Source of the DNA: an uncultured Eubacteriales bacterium
Lineage (GTDB): Bacteria; Bacillota; Clostridia; Saccharofermentanales; Saccharofermentanaceae
Reading direction: 5' to 3'
Length of the DNA: 64,000 bases
Assembly: GCA_900314745.1 (NCBI GenBank)
Contig: OMWK01000009.1
Span: forward strand, 1-64,000
In this document: piece after piece, positions 42,786 to 51,545 of the stretch
Numbering within the stretch: position 1 is the stretch's first letter
Layout: every line of letters begins with the position of its first letter
Program-made: the position numbers and the translations under genes
The notes under the pieces: model-generated
What the model was told of the DNA's origin: nothing
Seen by the model: only the letters and a program-made list of their open reading frames with translations
Database searches by the model: none

Positions 42786-42808
42786 GTAATGGGCGCATCT
42801 TTTCTAAA

Positions 42809-42830
42809 TTGTCGCAAATTTGTCGCAAAT
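42809..42830. repeat. 11-bp perfect tandem repeat near tRNA-Ser 3' end
   Basis: TTGTCGCAAAT occurs twice head to tail. One minus-strand frame reads RFATNLRQF. The arrangement repeats that found after tRNA-Gly(CCC) at 5766. Confidence 0.7.
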
Positions 42831-42903
42831 CTCGTTTCCTTGTCTGCTCCTAAACCGCAGAAGCCTTGAAATTATTGACTTTTCACGACGCCCGTTTTAA
42901 ATT

Positions 42904-42992
42904 TGGCGGAGATGGTGGGATTCGAACCCACGAGCCCCGGAGGGCTAACGCATTTCGAGTGCGCCCCGTTATGACCACTTCGATACATCTCC
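42904..42992 (-). tRNA. tRNA-Ser(CGA)
   Basis: A class II tRNA with a long variable arm (AGCCCTCCGGGGCT). Acceptor GGAGATG pairs with CATCTCC, the anticodon loop is CTCGAAA (anticodon CGA), and the T-arm is GTGGG-TTCGAAT-CCCAC. Discriminator G and CCA are encoded. Confidence 0.94.
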
Positions 42993-43066
42993 GTGCCTTT
43001 GTAGCCATAATATTGTATATAAAAAAGAGGGAGAATTCAATCGAAGATAGTTCATCAATTATTAAT

Positions 43067-43095
43067 GAGACAATTTAGGCATTTTTTATTATAAT
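43067..43095 (+). promoter_or_regulatory. Promoter of the partner-switching operon
   Basis: TATAAT at 43090-43095 is preceded, at 17 bases, by GAGACA (four of six consensus positions). The first gene starts 39 bases later. Confidence 0.6.
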
Positions 43096-43133
43096 ATGCT
43101 AAGGAAAACCTATAAAAAGGAGATTTGAATAAC

Positions 43134-43430
43134 ATGGAATCAACTATGAATAGAGATGGAAATAAGCTTACAGTTGCGATTTCAGGTCGTTTGGATACGC
43201 TTTCATCACCTGATTTTGAGAAGGAGATGACACCTGCAATCGAGGGCGTTGAAGAACTTGTTATCGATCTCAAGGATCTCGATTATATTTCCAGTGCCGG
43301 ACTTCGTGTTCTTCTCGGCCTTGCTCAGACAATGGAAGATCAGGGCAAGATGGTTGTTACAAATCCTAACGATGCTGTAATGGATGTATTCAGCGTAACA
43401 GGATTTGACGATATCCTCACAATCGAGTAA
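43134..43430 (+). CDS. Anti-sigma-factor-antagonist-like STAS protein (RsbV-like)
   Basis: The 98-residue STAS protein has the conserved phosphorylation loop DLDYISSAGLRVLLG, where the first or second Ser is modified by RsbW-type kinases. The N-terminal GNKLTVAISGRLDTLSSPDF is typical of RsbV/SpoIIAA. It should switch partner when phosphorylated by the adjacent kinase-like domain and be reset by the PP2C phosphatase. ATG 43134 is set 11 bases after AAGGAG; a TTG at 43125 is too close. It is the first gene of a five-gene unit. Confidence 0.92.
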   Translation: MESTMNRDGNKLTVAISGRLDTLSSPDFEKEMTPAIEGVEELVIDLKDLDYISSAGLRVLLGLAQTMEDQGKMVVTNPNDAVMDVFSVTGFDDILTIE

Positions 43431-43449
43431 TCAGAATACGGTATCTTAA

Positions 43450-44949
43450 ATGAGAGAATTAGATGTTCAGGCAGTTCCGGAGAAGCTGCCTGAAGTTTTG
43501 CAGTTTGTAAGTGAGAGCCTTGTCGAGATCGGATGCAAGGATAAGGAACGCAATGAGATAGAAATTGCGGTAGAGGAGATATTCACCAATATCGCCGGTT
43601 ATGCGTACGATCCCGCGGGTCCTGCAATAATCAGGGTTGAGCTGTCGGATAATCCTCTTACGGTATCCTTGAGTTTTATCGACGAAGGCAAGCCTTACGA
43701 TCCTCTCGCTAAGCCGGATCCAAATGTGAAGCTATCCTTGAAGGAAAGGTCACGTGGCGGACTCGGTATATTTATGACGAAGAAATTCATGGATGAGGTC
43801 GAGTATGACTACAAGGATGGCCGTAATGTCCTGACATTAAGGAAAATGGTGTTAAGACAGCCGGAAGTAGATCTTACCAAGGCATTCATCACATTCTTCC
43901 TTGCAACCATTCACGTATTTGTTGAATGTTCCACAGATGACCAGTTATGGTCAGGACTGCCTTATTTCTTCGATTCTATACTTGGCGGTCCATGGGCAGC
44001 TCCGATGTTCATATTCTCGATGGGAATAGGATTGGCGTTTACTACACGCAATAAACCGGTGGATCTGTTCGTCAGAGGCGTAAAGATCCTTATGGTAGGA
44101 CTCATTCTTAATGTAATGAGGTTCCTGTTACCGTCGCTTTTGGGATTTATGATCACAAAGGATCAGGCATTCTACATTGATAAGCTTCCCTACAGATTCT
44201 TCGGTAATGACCTTCTGCAGTTTGCAGGATTGGCCATGATCTTTATGGCGCTGCTTAAGTATTTTAAGCTTACGCCATGGAAGATATTCGGCATCGGCCT
44301 TGTGATGAACGGTGTCGCATGGCTTCTAAGAGGAACGTGGCTTGACAACATCATGGTCAATATCCTCCTCGGTCATTTCATAGGAGTAGATAACGGGACA
44401 GAGCTGGTTATGTCTGATTTCCCGCTGCTCGTCTGGTTCCTTATGTATGCATCCGGTCTGGTGTTCGGCAGCTATCTTAAGGTTATGACTCCTAAGGCTA
44501 AGAAGAAGTTTTATATGCTGGTATCCTTACCTTGCTTCATAGTAACAACAGCGGTCTACATCATCGAATACTATATGGGATTCGGTATGATGGGCGGCCC
44601 AGGAGCAAATGTTTTTTATCATCTGACAACCCCCGAGGTTTTCTTATGTATCGGAACGGAATTCGCTATGCTTGGTCTGTGCTATTTTATCTGTTCCAAG
44701 TGCTCAAAGCGCGTTCTGGATGTTATCGAGAAGATAAGCCGAAGTGTTACGGTTGTCTATGTAATTCAGTGGACTCTTGTCTGGTGGGTTGCTAATGTGC
44801 TCATTTACATCGTCAGGGGATCCAAGTATCTGCCTCCGTTGGTAAGCCTGGGTCTTGGACTCGTATTAAGCACAGCGTCGGTTGTGATCGCGCAGTTCTG
44901 GATGCGATTTAAGAAGAAGAGGAAGATAAGCAGTATTCACGGTCTATGA
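43450..44949 (+). CDS. RsbW-like kinase domain fused to membrane acyltransferase-like domain
   Basis: Residues 1-133 are a HATPase_c_2 (RsbW/SpoIIAB) domain with N-box VEEIFTNIAGYAY (Asn47), G1 FIDEGKPYDPL (Asp78) and G2 RGGLGIFMTKK (102-112), all intact. Residues 138-495 hold about ten membrane segments starting PEVDLTKAFITFFLATIHVF (His155), similar to the first part of the protein at 46563 (PEIELMKAIAIVGMVLVHVL). That half resembles DUF1624 or acyltransferase-3 proteins. The kinase domain would therefore answer to the STAS protein and act on its own membrane half. It overlaps the phosphatase gene by four bases (ATGA). Confidence 0.85.
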   Translation: MRELDVQAVPEKLPEVLQFVSESLVEIGCKDKERNEIEIAVEEIFTNIAGYAYDPAGPAIIRVELSDNPLTVSLSFIDEGKPYDPLAKPDPNVKLSLKERSRGGLGIFMTKKFMDEVEYDYKDGRNVLTLRKMVLRQPEVDLTKAFITFFLATIHVFVECSTDDQLWSGLPYFFDSILGGPWAAPMFIFSMGIGLAFTTRNKPVDLFVRGVKILMVGLILNVMRFLLPSLLGFMITKDQAFYIDKLPYRFFGNDLLQFAGLAMIFMALLKYFKLTPWKIFGIGLVMNGVAWLLRGTWLDNIMVNILLGHFIGVDNGTELVMSDFPLLVWFLMYASGLVFGSYLKVMTPKAKKKFYMLVSLPCFIVTTAVYIIEYYMGFGMMGGPGANVFYHLTTPEVFLCIGTEFAMLGLCYFICSKCSKRVLDVIEKISRSVTVVYVIQWTLVWWVANVLIYIVRGSKYLPPLVSLGLGLVLSTASVVIAQFWMRFKKKRKISSIHGL

Positions 44950-46544
44950 GTAAAGGTAAACGTTTACATGGTATAAGAAGAAAGATCGTTGGAGGTCTTA
45001 TTCTGTTTGCCGTAACTGTTGCTACGGTAGTTTGCTTTGTATCCGGTGATTACATTGAAAGTAAGATAATAGATAAATATGAATACGCAGGAACTGCCGT
45101 AACGTCTCATATTGCAAGTGAGATCGACGGCGACAGGGTTTTGCCTTATCTTCAGACTCACAGGCCGGATTATTACTACAATAAGGTGCTTGATGAGATC
45201 AATAAGGTAGATGAGATTTATGATTCTCTTTACCTCTATATCGCTATTCCTGACGAAGATAATGTTCTGTACATTTGGTCGAACGGATTCTCGGGAGAGG
45301 AAACCATCGGGTATACCACAGCGTATGCTGAAGGCGGCAAAGAGTGGATGGAGGCACGGATGGCCGGTGATAACTCCGAGCCGCTGTGCTTTGTCGAAGA
45401 TCCGGAGTTCGGAAGCATTGCTACTGCCGCTACACCGATTTACAACAGTAAAGGTGAGGCCGTAGCACTGGTTCTTGCAGATTTCTCGCTGGATGAGATC
45501 CGCACTGCCATATTGAGCAGTAATATAACTATAGCGATAATCTTATTCGCGATCCTCGCTGTTTTTACCGTTATATATTACTGGTTTATTCAGAAGAACA
45601 TCGTTGATCCGGTCATGCTCCTCACCAATTCCGCGAAGGACATAACCGATAATCTGAATAATGATGAATATACTTATAACCTGGATATTCATACCAAAGA
45701 CGAGATTGAGGAGCTGTCCATAGCATTCTCCACGATGAATACGGAACTTCGCGATTATATCAAGGAGAATACAAAGATAACGACAGAGAGGGAGCGTGTC
45801 AGGTCGGAGCTTGATATGGCTTCGTCTATTCAGGCGAGTCAGCTTCCTACCGTATTCCCGGCTTTCCCCGAGCGTAAGGATTTTGATATTTATGCATCAA
45901 TGACACCCGCTAAGGAAGTCGGCGGTGATTTCTATGACTTCTTCCTTGTTGATGAGGATCACATAGCACTCGTAATTGCGGATGTATCCGGCAAGGGAAT
46001 ACCTGCGGCACTCTTCATGATGATCTCGAAGCTCCTTATTCAGAGCAGAATGATGATGGGAGAGAGCCCTGCGGAGGCGCTCTCGAATACCAACGCGCAG
46101 CTTATGCAGAACAACGCAGCGAAGCAGTTCGTTACTGTATGGCTTGCTATCTTCGACCTTAAGACAGGCAAGGGTGTTGTCGCCAATGCAGGCCATGAGC
46201 ACCCTGCAATCAAGAGAGCCGGCGGGCAGTATGAGCTTGTTGTATACAAGCATTCACCTCCGGTAGCTACCATGAAGAAGATGAAGTTTAAGGAGCATGA
46301 GTTTGAACTTAATCCCGGAGACACCCTCTTCGTATACACGGACGGTGTTGCCGAGGCTAATAACGCAGATAATGATCTTTTCGGCGCGGAGAGGATGCTT
46401 GAAGCTCTTAATAAGGATCCCGATGCAAGTGCGGAAGATACCTTGAAGAATGTAATGGACGGAATCAATGATTTTGTTGCAGGTGCAGACCAGTTCGACG
46501 ATATCACCATGATGTGCTTCAGGTATTTCGGGCCGCAGGATTGA
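44946..46544 (+). CDS. Membrane sensor PP2C phosphatase (RsbU/SpoIIE type)
   Basis: A membrane segment (about residues 12-32), an extracellular sensor of about 160 residues, a second segment (about 193-213), a HAMP-type linker (about 214-268) and a coiled coil precede the PP2C domain (about 315-530). Metal and catalytic motifs are present: GGDFYDFF, DVSGKGIPAALFM, YTDGVAEA and DDITMMCF. The enzyme should dephosphorylate the STAS protein encoded two genes upstream when an extracellular signal is sensed. The sensor has the mix of VLYIWSNGF and ATAATPIYNSKGEAVALVLAD seen in Cache-like domains. Confidence 0.92.
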   Translation: MSKGKRLHGIRRKIVGGLILFAVTVATVVCFVSGDYIESKIIDKYEYAGTAVTSHIASEIDGDRVLPYLQTHRPDYYYNKVLDEINKVDEIYDSLYLYIAIPDEDNVLYIWSNGFSGEETIGYTTAYAEGGKEWMEARMAGDNSEPLCFVEDPEFGSIATAATPIYNSKGEAVALVLADFSLDEIRTAILSSNITIAIILFAILAVFTVIYYWFIQKNIVDPVMLLTNSAKDITDNLNNDEYTYNLDIHTKDEIEELSIAFSTMNTELRDYIKENTKITTERERVRSELDMASSIQASQLPTVFPAFPERKDFDIYASMTPAKEVGGDFYDFFLVDEDHIALVIADVSGKGIPAALFMMISKLLIQSRMMMGESPAEALSNTNAQLMQNNAAKQFVTVWLAIFDLKTGKGVVANAGHEHPAIKRAGGQYELVVYKHSPPVATMKKMKFKEHEFELNPGDTLFVYTDGVAEANNADNDLFGAERMLEALNKDPDASAEDTLKNVMDGINDFVAGADQFDDITMMCFRYFGPQD

Positions 46545-46562
46545 TCATAGAAGGGGTATCAG

Positions 46563-47660
46563 ATGGGCGGCAGTATAACAAAGAGAGTTCCGGAAATTGA
46601 ATTAATGAAGGCGATAGCCATCGTTGGAATGGTTCTGGTACACGTTCTGGAAGGCTCGATGTCGGTGTTCTTGAATGCATGGGAGCTTCCGGGAAGCATA
46701 CCTTATACGATAGTTGAATTCTTCGGATGCATACCGGCTGCGGGTGCCTTTACCTTTGCCATGGGATGGGGAGCTGCGTGCTCCAAGACAGCAACGACCA
46801 GGTCTTTTCTTAAAAGAGCACTGATTCTCGGTCTGTTGATACTGTACGTCAATTTCATGTATGCGATCCTGCCGATGCTTCTTGATCCTCAGAATTTCGG
46901 TTCTTTCTTTGACAGTCCGTGGATCCTGATCGGATTCAACATCTATTCATTCGGTACAGTCTCAATGCTTTTCTTCGCATTGCTGAAGAAGTTTGATGAT
47001 AAGCCTGCCGTTCGCGCCGGCATATGCATCGCAGCTTTTGTAATTATCTTCGTAGTTGATATCATTGCGGTTCCCGGCAAGTACGCGGAGTCGGATAATC
47101 AGTGGCTGGCATCAGTCATTGGATTCTTCGTACGTCAGAATGAGTATTCTTGGTTCCCGATCGTTCCGTGGGGTATTTTCCCTATATTCGGTTACGGTGC
47201 TGCTCATCTGTATAAGAAGTGGAATAACAGAAAGAAGTTCGCGTGGACGGCTTTTATTGCAGGCGCGATCGCGATGCCCGCATGTGTAATTGCAAATAAT
47301 GTATTGGGACTTCCTCAGGGAGCCGCCAATCCGGCATGGATCGAAGACGGCATGGATTATTACGCATTATCGCCAATCAATGTAATCTGCGCTTTGGGTA
47401 TCCTGTGTGTGGAGATGGCTGTCTGCTTCGCCATCCTCACTCTTACCAAGGGGAAGCTTCACTGGCTGATCTCTGACATGAGCCATTATGTCATGTTTAT
47501 CTTCTGCCTGCAGTGGGTGTTCATAAGTCCGATGTTCGTCGTGCTTATTCACGTTACTGATATATGGACGAATCTTCTTATCGGCGTCGTAACTTTGGTT
47601 GTTATCATCGTTGTGACGGAGATTTATAAGAAGATCAGAACGGGGAAGATGCGCACATGA
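46563..47660 (+). CDS. Multi-pass membrane acyltransferase-like protein
   Basis: The 365-residue protein has about ten membrane segments and begins PEIELMKAIAIVGMVLVHVL (His27). It aligns with the membrane half of the kinase fusion at 43450, including AFTFAMGWGAACSK against MFIFSMGIGLAFTT. The family looks like DUF1624/heparan-alpha-glucosaminide acetyltransferase or acyltransferase-3 proteins, which acetylate extracellular sugars. The acceptor is unknown. AAGGGG precedes the ATG, and the end overlaps the nucleotidase gene by four bases. It is a free-standing paralogue of the fused domain. Confidence 0.75.
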   Translation: MGGSITKRVPEIELMKAIAIVGMVLVHVLEGSMSVFLNAWELPGSIPYTIVEFFGCIPAAGAFTFAMGWGAACSKTATTRSFLKRALILGLLILYVNFMYAILPMLLDPQNFGSFFDSPWILIGFNIYSFGTVSMLFFALLKKFDDKPAVRAGICIAAFVIIFVVDIIAVPGKYAESDNQWLASVIGFFVRQNEYSWFPIVPWGIFPIFGYGAAHLYKKWNNRKKFAWTAFIAGAIAMPACVIANNVLGLPQGAANPAWIEDGMDYYALSPINVICALGILCVEMAVCFAILTLTKGKLHWLISDMSHYVMFIFCLQWVFISPMFVVLIHVTDIWTNLLIGVVTLVVIIVVTEIYKKIRTGKMRT

Positions 47661-49441
47661 ATCACCGGAAGCTTCTGGCTTTACTTCTGACAGCGTTAAT
47701 AGGATCCGCTTCCTGCTCCTGCGCGAAAGCCGACTTCTTCGGTCCCATGCCCGACGGCAGTGATCCCGATCACATAGAGATATCACTTCCTGCCCCTGCG
47801 GCAGAGACGGAGGAGACCGTTGAGACTTCGGCTGACACGGGAGTTGATGATACTTATATTGAGCCTAACGGCGAGACATATATTCTTTTTACAAGCGACG
47901 TGCACTGCGGTGTTAACGAGGGCTTCGGCTATGCGGGCGTATATCAGATCCGCCGGAATCTCGAGGCACAGGGGTATAATACCGTGCTCGTTGATGACGG
48001 TGATGCCATTCAGGGCGAAGCTATCGGCATGATGACACAGGGTGAATCTGTAATAGAAATCATGAATGCAACAGGTTACGATGTGGCGATACCCGGCAAT
48101 CACGAATTTGACTATGGTGTGGACCGTTTCCTGGAACTGGTCCAGATGGCCGACTACCCTTATCTTAGCTGTAATTTCAATCAGGACGGGGAGCTTGTCC
48201 TCGAGCCTTATACAATCGTTACCTGCGGTGACCTTGATATAGGCTTTGTAGGTGTGACTACGCCTGAGACACTGACAGCTACTGCTCCTGAAGTGTTCGA
48301 GGATGAAGACGGTGAGTTTATTTATGATTTCATGAATGACGAAGACGGCACTGCCGTTTATGAAGCCGTACAAAGTGCGGTCGATGCGGCAAGAGAAGAC
48401 GGAGCAGATCTTGTATATGTCATCGGACATATGGGTGAGTACACTGATTCAGAGCCATGGACGGCTGCTGATATCATCAGTCATACGACGGGAATAGATA
48501 TATTCCTCGACGGACACAGCCACGATACAGACGAGTTTATAGTCACGGATGAAGACGGAAATGAAGTCACCAGATGTGCTCCCGGAACTAAGCTTGAGTG
48601 TATCGGTTACAGCCATATCTCCGCTGACGGGACGATTATCGAGACCGGTCTTTGGACCTGGTCTGAGACCATAAGCATTCCCGATCTTATCGGTATCGAT
48701 AATGATGTTGCAGCCATAGTTGCCCAGAAACTCGATGAACTCACGGGCGTACTTGAAGGCGTGGTGGCAACAAGCTCGGTCGATCTTACGATCAATGATC
48801 CTGCGGAGACTGATGAGAACGGTTCTCCCGTTCGCATTGTAAGAAGTGCCGAGACTAATCTTGGCGACCTTACCGCCGATGCATTAAGAGATCAGACGGG
48901 CGCGGATATCGCATTCGTAAACGGCGGAGGAATAAGGGTCAGTCTTCCTGCAGGAGATGTTACTTACGGTGATATCTACTCTGTATTCCCGTTCAATAAT
49001 CAGGTTTGTGTTATTGAGGCTTCAGGTCAGCAGATAATCGATGCTCTCGAATGGGGCGTACATCTCCTTCCGGGTGAATTCGGCGGATTCCTACAGGTGT
49101 CCGGATTAAGCTATGAAGTGGACTGCTCTGTCGAATCCGGATGTACCGAAGACGAGTATGATATGTTTACCGGTGTAAACGGTGCAAGAAGAGTAAGCAA
49201 TGTCATGGTGGGTGAGGAGCCCGTCGATCCGGATGCTACTTATACGGTTGCAGGTGCGGATTACATACTCCTGTATTCCGGAAACGGTTTTACGATGTTC
49301 GAAGGCTGTACAGTAGTTAACCGCTCGGCTATCATAGACAGTGATGCGCTGATCAATTATATCTCTGACACATTAGGCGGAGAGATCGGCGAAGAGTATG
49401 AAGAACCATACGGTCAGGGAAGGATAGTCGTAACCGAATAA
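47657..49441 (+). CDS. 5'-nucleotidase/cyclic phosphodiesterase lipoprotein
   Basis: A lipoprotein signal ends at GSASC (Cys20). The metallophosphatase domain (about residues 70-320) has FTSDVHCG, DDGDAIQGE, PGNHEFDYG and DGHSHD, all metal ligands. The 5_nucleotid_C domain (about 355-560) has TNLGDLTADALRDQTGADIA and the substrate loop GNGFTMFEG. Family members hydrolyse nucleotides or 2',3'-cyclic nucleotides outside the cell. Its gene is coupled to the acyltransferase gene (ATGA), so extracellular nucleotide breakdown may belong to the same response. Confidence 0.92.
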   Translation: MNHRKLLALLLTALIGSASCSCAKADFFGPMPDGSDPDHIEISLPAPAAETEETVETSADTGVDDTYIEPNGETYILFTSDVHCGVNEGFGYAGVYQIRRNLEAQGYNTVLVDDGDAIQGEAIGMMTQGESVIEIMNATGYDVAIPGNHEFDYGVDRFLELVQMADYPYLSCNFNQDGELVLEPYTIVTCGDLDIGFVGVTTPETLTATAPEVFEDEDGEFIYDFMNDEDGTAVYEAVQSAVDAAREDGADLVYVIGHMGEYTDSEPWTAADIISHTTGIDIFLDGHSHDTDEFIVTDEDGNEVTRCAPGTKLECIGYSHISADGTIIETGLWTWSETISIPDLIGIDNDVAAIVAQKLDELTGVLEGVVATSSVDLTINDPAETDENGSPVRIVRSAETNLGDLTADALRDQTGADIAFVNGGGIRVSLPAGDVTYGDIYSVFPFNNQVCVIEASGQQIIDALEWGVHLLPGEFGGFLQVSGLSYEVDCSVESGCTEDEYDMFTGVNGARRVSNVMVGEEPVDPDATYTVAGADYILLYSGNGFTMFEGCTVVNRSAIIDSDALINYISDTLGGEIGEEYEEPYGQGRIVVTE

Positions 49442-49556
49442 TCCTCGGATTGTCCACGGAGAAGTCTCGTGTCAGGGACTGCAATCTCTAAGATTGTAAC
49501 AATGTTAAATTCGTAATTTCTATAATTGTCCACAAGACGCGGACAGTATGGGCGGC

Positions 49557-50453
49557 TTATTCTATCCTGCTCCACTGCTTCTTATAGTCTCTCGGGGACT
49601 GCCCGAAGAACTTCTTGAAAGTCTCAGACATGTAGCTTACTCCGTTAAATCCGGTCATCTCGGCTATCTGCTTAAGAGTAAATGAGCCCGAGCGCAGATG
49701 CTCTGCGACCTTGCGCGAGCGAAGATGCATGAGATAGTTGATGGGGGATTCTCCTACGAACTGATTAAAAAGATTATTGCACTGGGATTTACTGACATTG
49801 CCCGTGTTGGCAATCTGCTCCAGTGTAAGGGATTCCTTGTAGTTGTTATTCATGAAGTGAAGCATTGTCTTGAATGACATCATGCGCGGATCGTAACCTG
49901 CTTCCTCGGTCATCTGTCCGTATTCGCTTATCTTCTTCATGAACAGTTCCCACATGAGAAATAAACGCTTGGTTATCTCAAAAGCGTTGTGTCTGTAGTC
50001 AGGAAGATCGATCATGAGATCATACATTTCCTTGGTGAAATTATTAATATACCGAAATCTCAGATAGGGAAGTTCAGGGTTGTCGATAATGGGCCTGATG
50101 GCCTCCATCTCGACTGTTACCGAGGACATAAGGATTGACGGGTGAACGATAAATATAACGTACTTCGCGATCTTGTCGTCCACGCACATGCTGTAGTGGA
50201 TCTGGTTGGAGTTGACGACCAGTGTGTCGCCTTCGTTAAGCATCAGTGTCTTGCCGTTGACGGAATACGCCATATAGCCTTCCTTGACGGTCACGATCTC
50301 TATGTCCTCGTGGTAGTGGGGGACACGTTCCCAGGTGCATTTGGGCTCGATCCAGCCGTCGTATATGTAAGAGGGAAAGGACGGATTATCGTAGTTTACT
50401 ATCTCCGAACCGTCGTCACGTTTGATGATGAGCCCCATGTGTTCGCGAATCAT
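49557..50453 (-). CDS. AraC-family transcriptional regulator
   Basis: The 298-residue protein has an N-terminal cupin (about residues 25-150; VPHYHEDIEIVTVKEGYMAY and LNEGDTLVVNSNQIH) and a C-terminal double HTH (about 195-295; LTLEQIANTGNVSKSQCNNL and IAEMTGFNGVSYMSETFKKF). The cupin probably binds a sugar-like ligand. GGAAGG stands about 16 bases before the ATG at 50453; a second ATG at codon 6 is an alternative. It is transcribed away from the ABC transporter operon and may control it, with the 150-base gap holding both promoters. Confidence 0.9.
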   Translation of the reverse strand: MIREHMGLIIKRDDGSEIVNYDNPSFPSYIYDGWIEPKCTWERVPHYHEDIEIVTVKEGYMAYSVNGKTLMLNEGDTLVVNSNQIHYSMCVDDKIAKYVIFIVHPSILMSSVTVEMEAIRPIIDNPELPYLRFRYINNFTKEMYDLMIDLPDYRHNAFEITKRLFLMWELFMKKISEYGQMTEEAGYDPRMMSFKTMLHFMNNNYKESLTLEQIANTGNVSKSQCNNLFNQFVGESPINYLMHLRSRKVAEHLRSGSFTLKQIAEMTGFNGVSYMSETFKKFFGQSPRDYKKQWSRIE

Positions 50454-50603
50454 AACAATATGCCTGCCTTCCCTTTGGAATTATAACTATATTCCAATGC
50501 TGTGGAATATAGTTATCAAAATCGAACATAAATGACCTTTTTGACGCTGTATGATAACAATATACTTGTTATAGAAATCAAAAGCAAGCGGGAGGTATGG
50601 AGT

Positions 50604-51545
50604 ATGGAAGACTACGCTTTGGTTATGAAAGATGTGTGCAAGGACTTCAAGGTCCTTAACCGTCACGAAGGTCTTAAGGGAAGTATTCAGGACCTTTTCT
50701 CAAGAGATTACAAGACTATAAGTGCGGTCAAGGATGTATCTCTTAATGTAAAAAGAGGAGAGATCATCGGATACCTTGGACCTAACGGTGCCGGTAAGTC
50801 GACAACTATCAAGATGATGACGGGCGTACTCGAGCCCACATCAGGCGAGATCTTAGTAAACGGCAAGGTTCCTTATAAGAACAGGACCGAGAACTGCGAG
50901 AACATCGGAGTTGTCTTCGGGCAGAGATCGCAGCTGTGGTGGTCATTGCCTCTTATAGAATCGTTCAAGCTTCTTCGCGATATCTACATGGTGCCTAAGA
51001 ATGAGTATAACGACATGATCGAGCTGTATAAGTCGCTTGTCGATATCGAGCCGATCATCAATAAGCCGGTAAGGCAGATGTCTTTGGGTCAAAGGACATT
51101 GAGCGATATCCTCGCAGCATTCCTGCACAACCCTGCGATCGTATTCCTTGATGAGCCGACAATTGGTCTCGATGTATCTATGAAGGATAAGATCAGATCT
51201 TTGATCAAGGGGCTTAACAAGGAGAAAAATACTACGGTAATCCTTACCACACACGATATGGGAGACGTTGATGCTCTGTGCAAAAGGATCGTTATTATCG
51301 ATAAGGGCACAAAGATCTACGACAACGATATCGAGCATCTGAAGAGTTACTTCGGTTCCTACAGAACTCTTCACATGCGCCTCGCGGATGACACCTGGGA
51401 GTCGATGCTCATCGATGAGAAGGAGACTGACATCATGGATGTCATCATGAGAAAGCAGAAGGAAACGAAGATCAAGGACATTCGGCTTGAGGAGATCTCC
51501 ACGGAGGAGGTCATCAAGAAGATCTATGAGGGAGATGCAGCATGA
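50604..51545 (+). CDS. ABC-2 type transporter ATP-binding protein (COG4586-like)
   Basis: Walker A is GPNGAGKST, the signature is LGQRTL (a variant, MSLGQRTLSD), Walker B is IVFLDEP and the H-loop is TTHDMGD. The Q-loop reads VFGQRSQLWW, a mark of the COG4586 group, whose two permeases follow here. A C-terminal domain of about 70 residues is added. The 50532 start lies in the promoter area; GGGAGG precedes ATG 50604 (MEDYALVMKD). The exported substrate is unknown. Confidence 0.9.
   Translation: MEDYALVMKDVCKDFKVLNRHEGLKGSIQDLFSRDYKTISAVKDVSLNVKRGEIIGYLGPNGAGKSTTIKMMTGVLEPTSGEILVNGKVPYKNRTENCENIGVVFGQRSQLWWSLPLIESFKLLRDIYMVPKNEYNDMIELYKSLVDIEPIINKPVRQMSLGQRTLSDILAAFLHNPAIVFLDEPTIGLDVSMKDKIRSLIKGLNKEKNTTVILTTHDMGDVDALCKRIVIIDKGTKIYDNDIEHLKSYFGSYRTLHMRLADDTWESMLIDEKETDIMDVIMRKQKETKIKDIRLEEISTEEVIKKIYEGDAA

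Larger units (their letters stand above)
42494..42865. other. Non-coding stretch between nuclease gene and tRNA-Ser
   Basis: No gene is supported here. It holds the probable control region of the nuclease gene with a 15-bp palindrome (42531-42545), the tRNA-Ser terminator (42749-42785) and an 11-bp tandem repeat (42809-42830). Confidence 0.7.
39941..42890. mobile_element. AT-rich island at tRNA-Ser(CGA)
   Basis: This AT-rich stretch lies past the 3' end of the minus-strand tRNA-Ser(CGA). It holds a six-zinc-ribbon putative nuclease, a truncated zinc-ribbon/HNH-like gene, a broken plus-strand signal-peptide start, and fragments of other frames. A tandem 11-bp repeat stands next to the tRNA. 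No integrase or transposase is recognisable. It looks like a decayed insertion that kept one selfish or defensive gene. Confidence 0.6.

Noticed and set aside
42866..43078. Open frame of 70 codons over tRNA-Ser
   Set aside because: Most of it is the complement of the tRNA gene (phrase GGIRTHEPRRANAF is a well-known tRNA-Ser artefact).
43450..44949. Possible frameshift fusion of two genes
   Set aside because: The frame is continuous through residues 133-138, with no stop or internal ribosome site at the domain border, so a true fusion is more likely.
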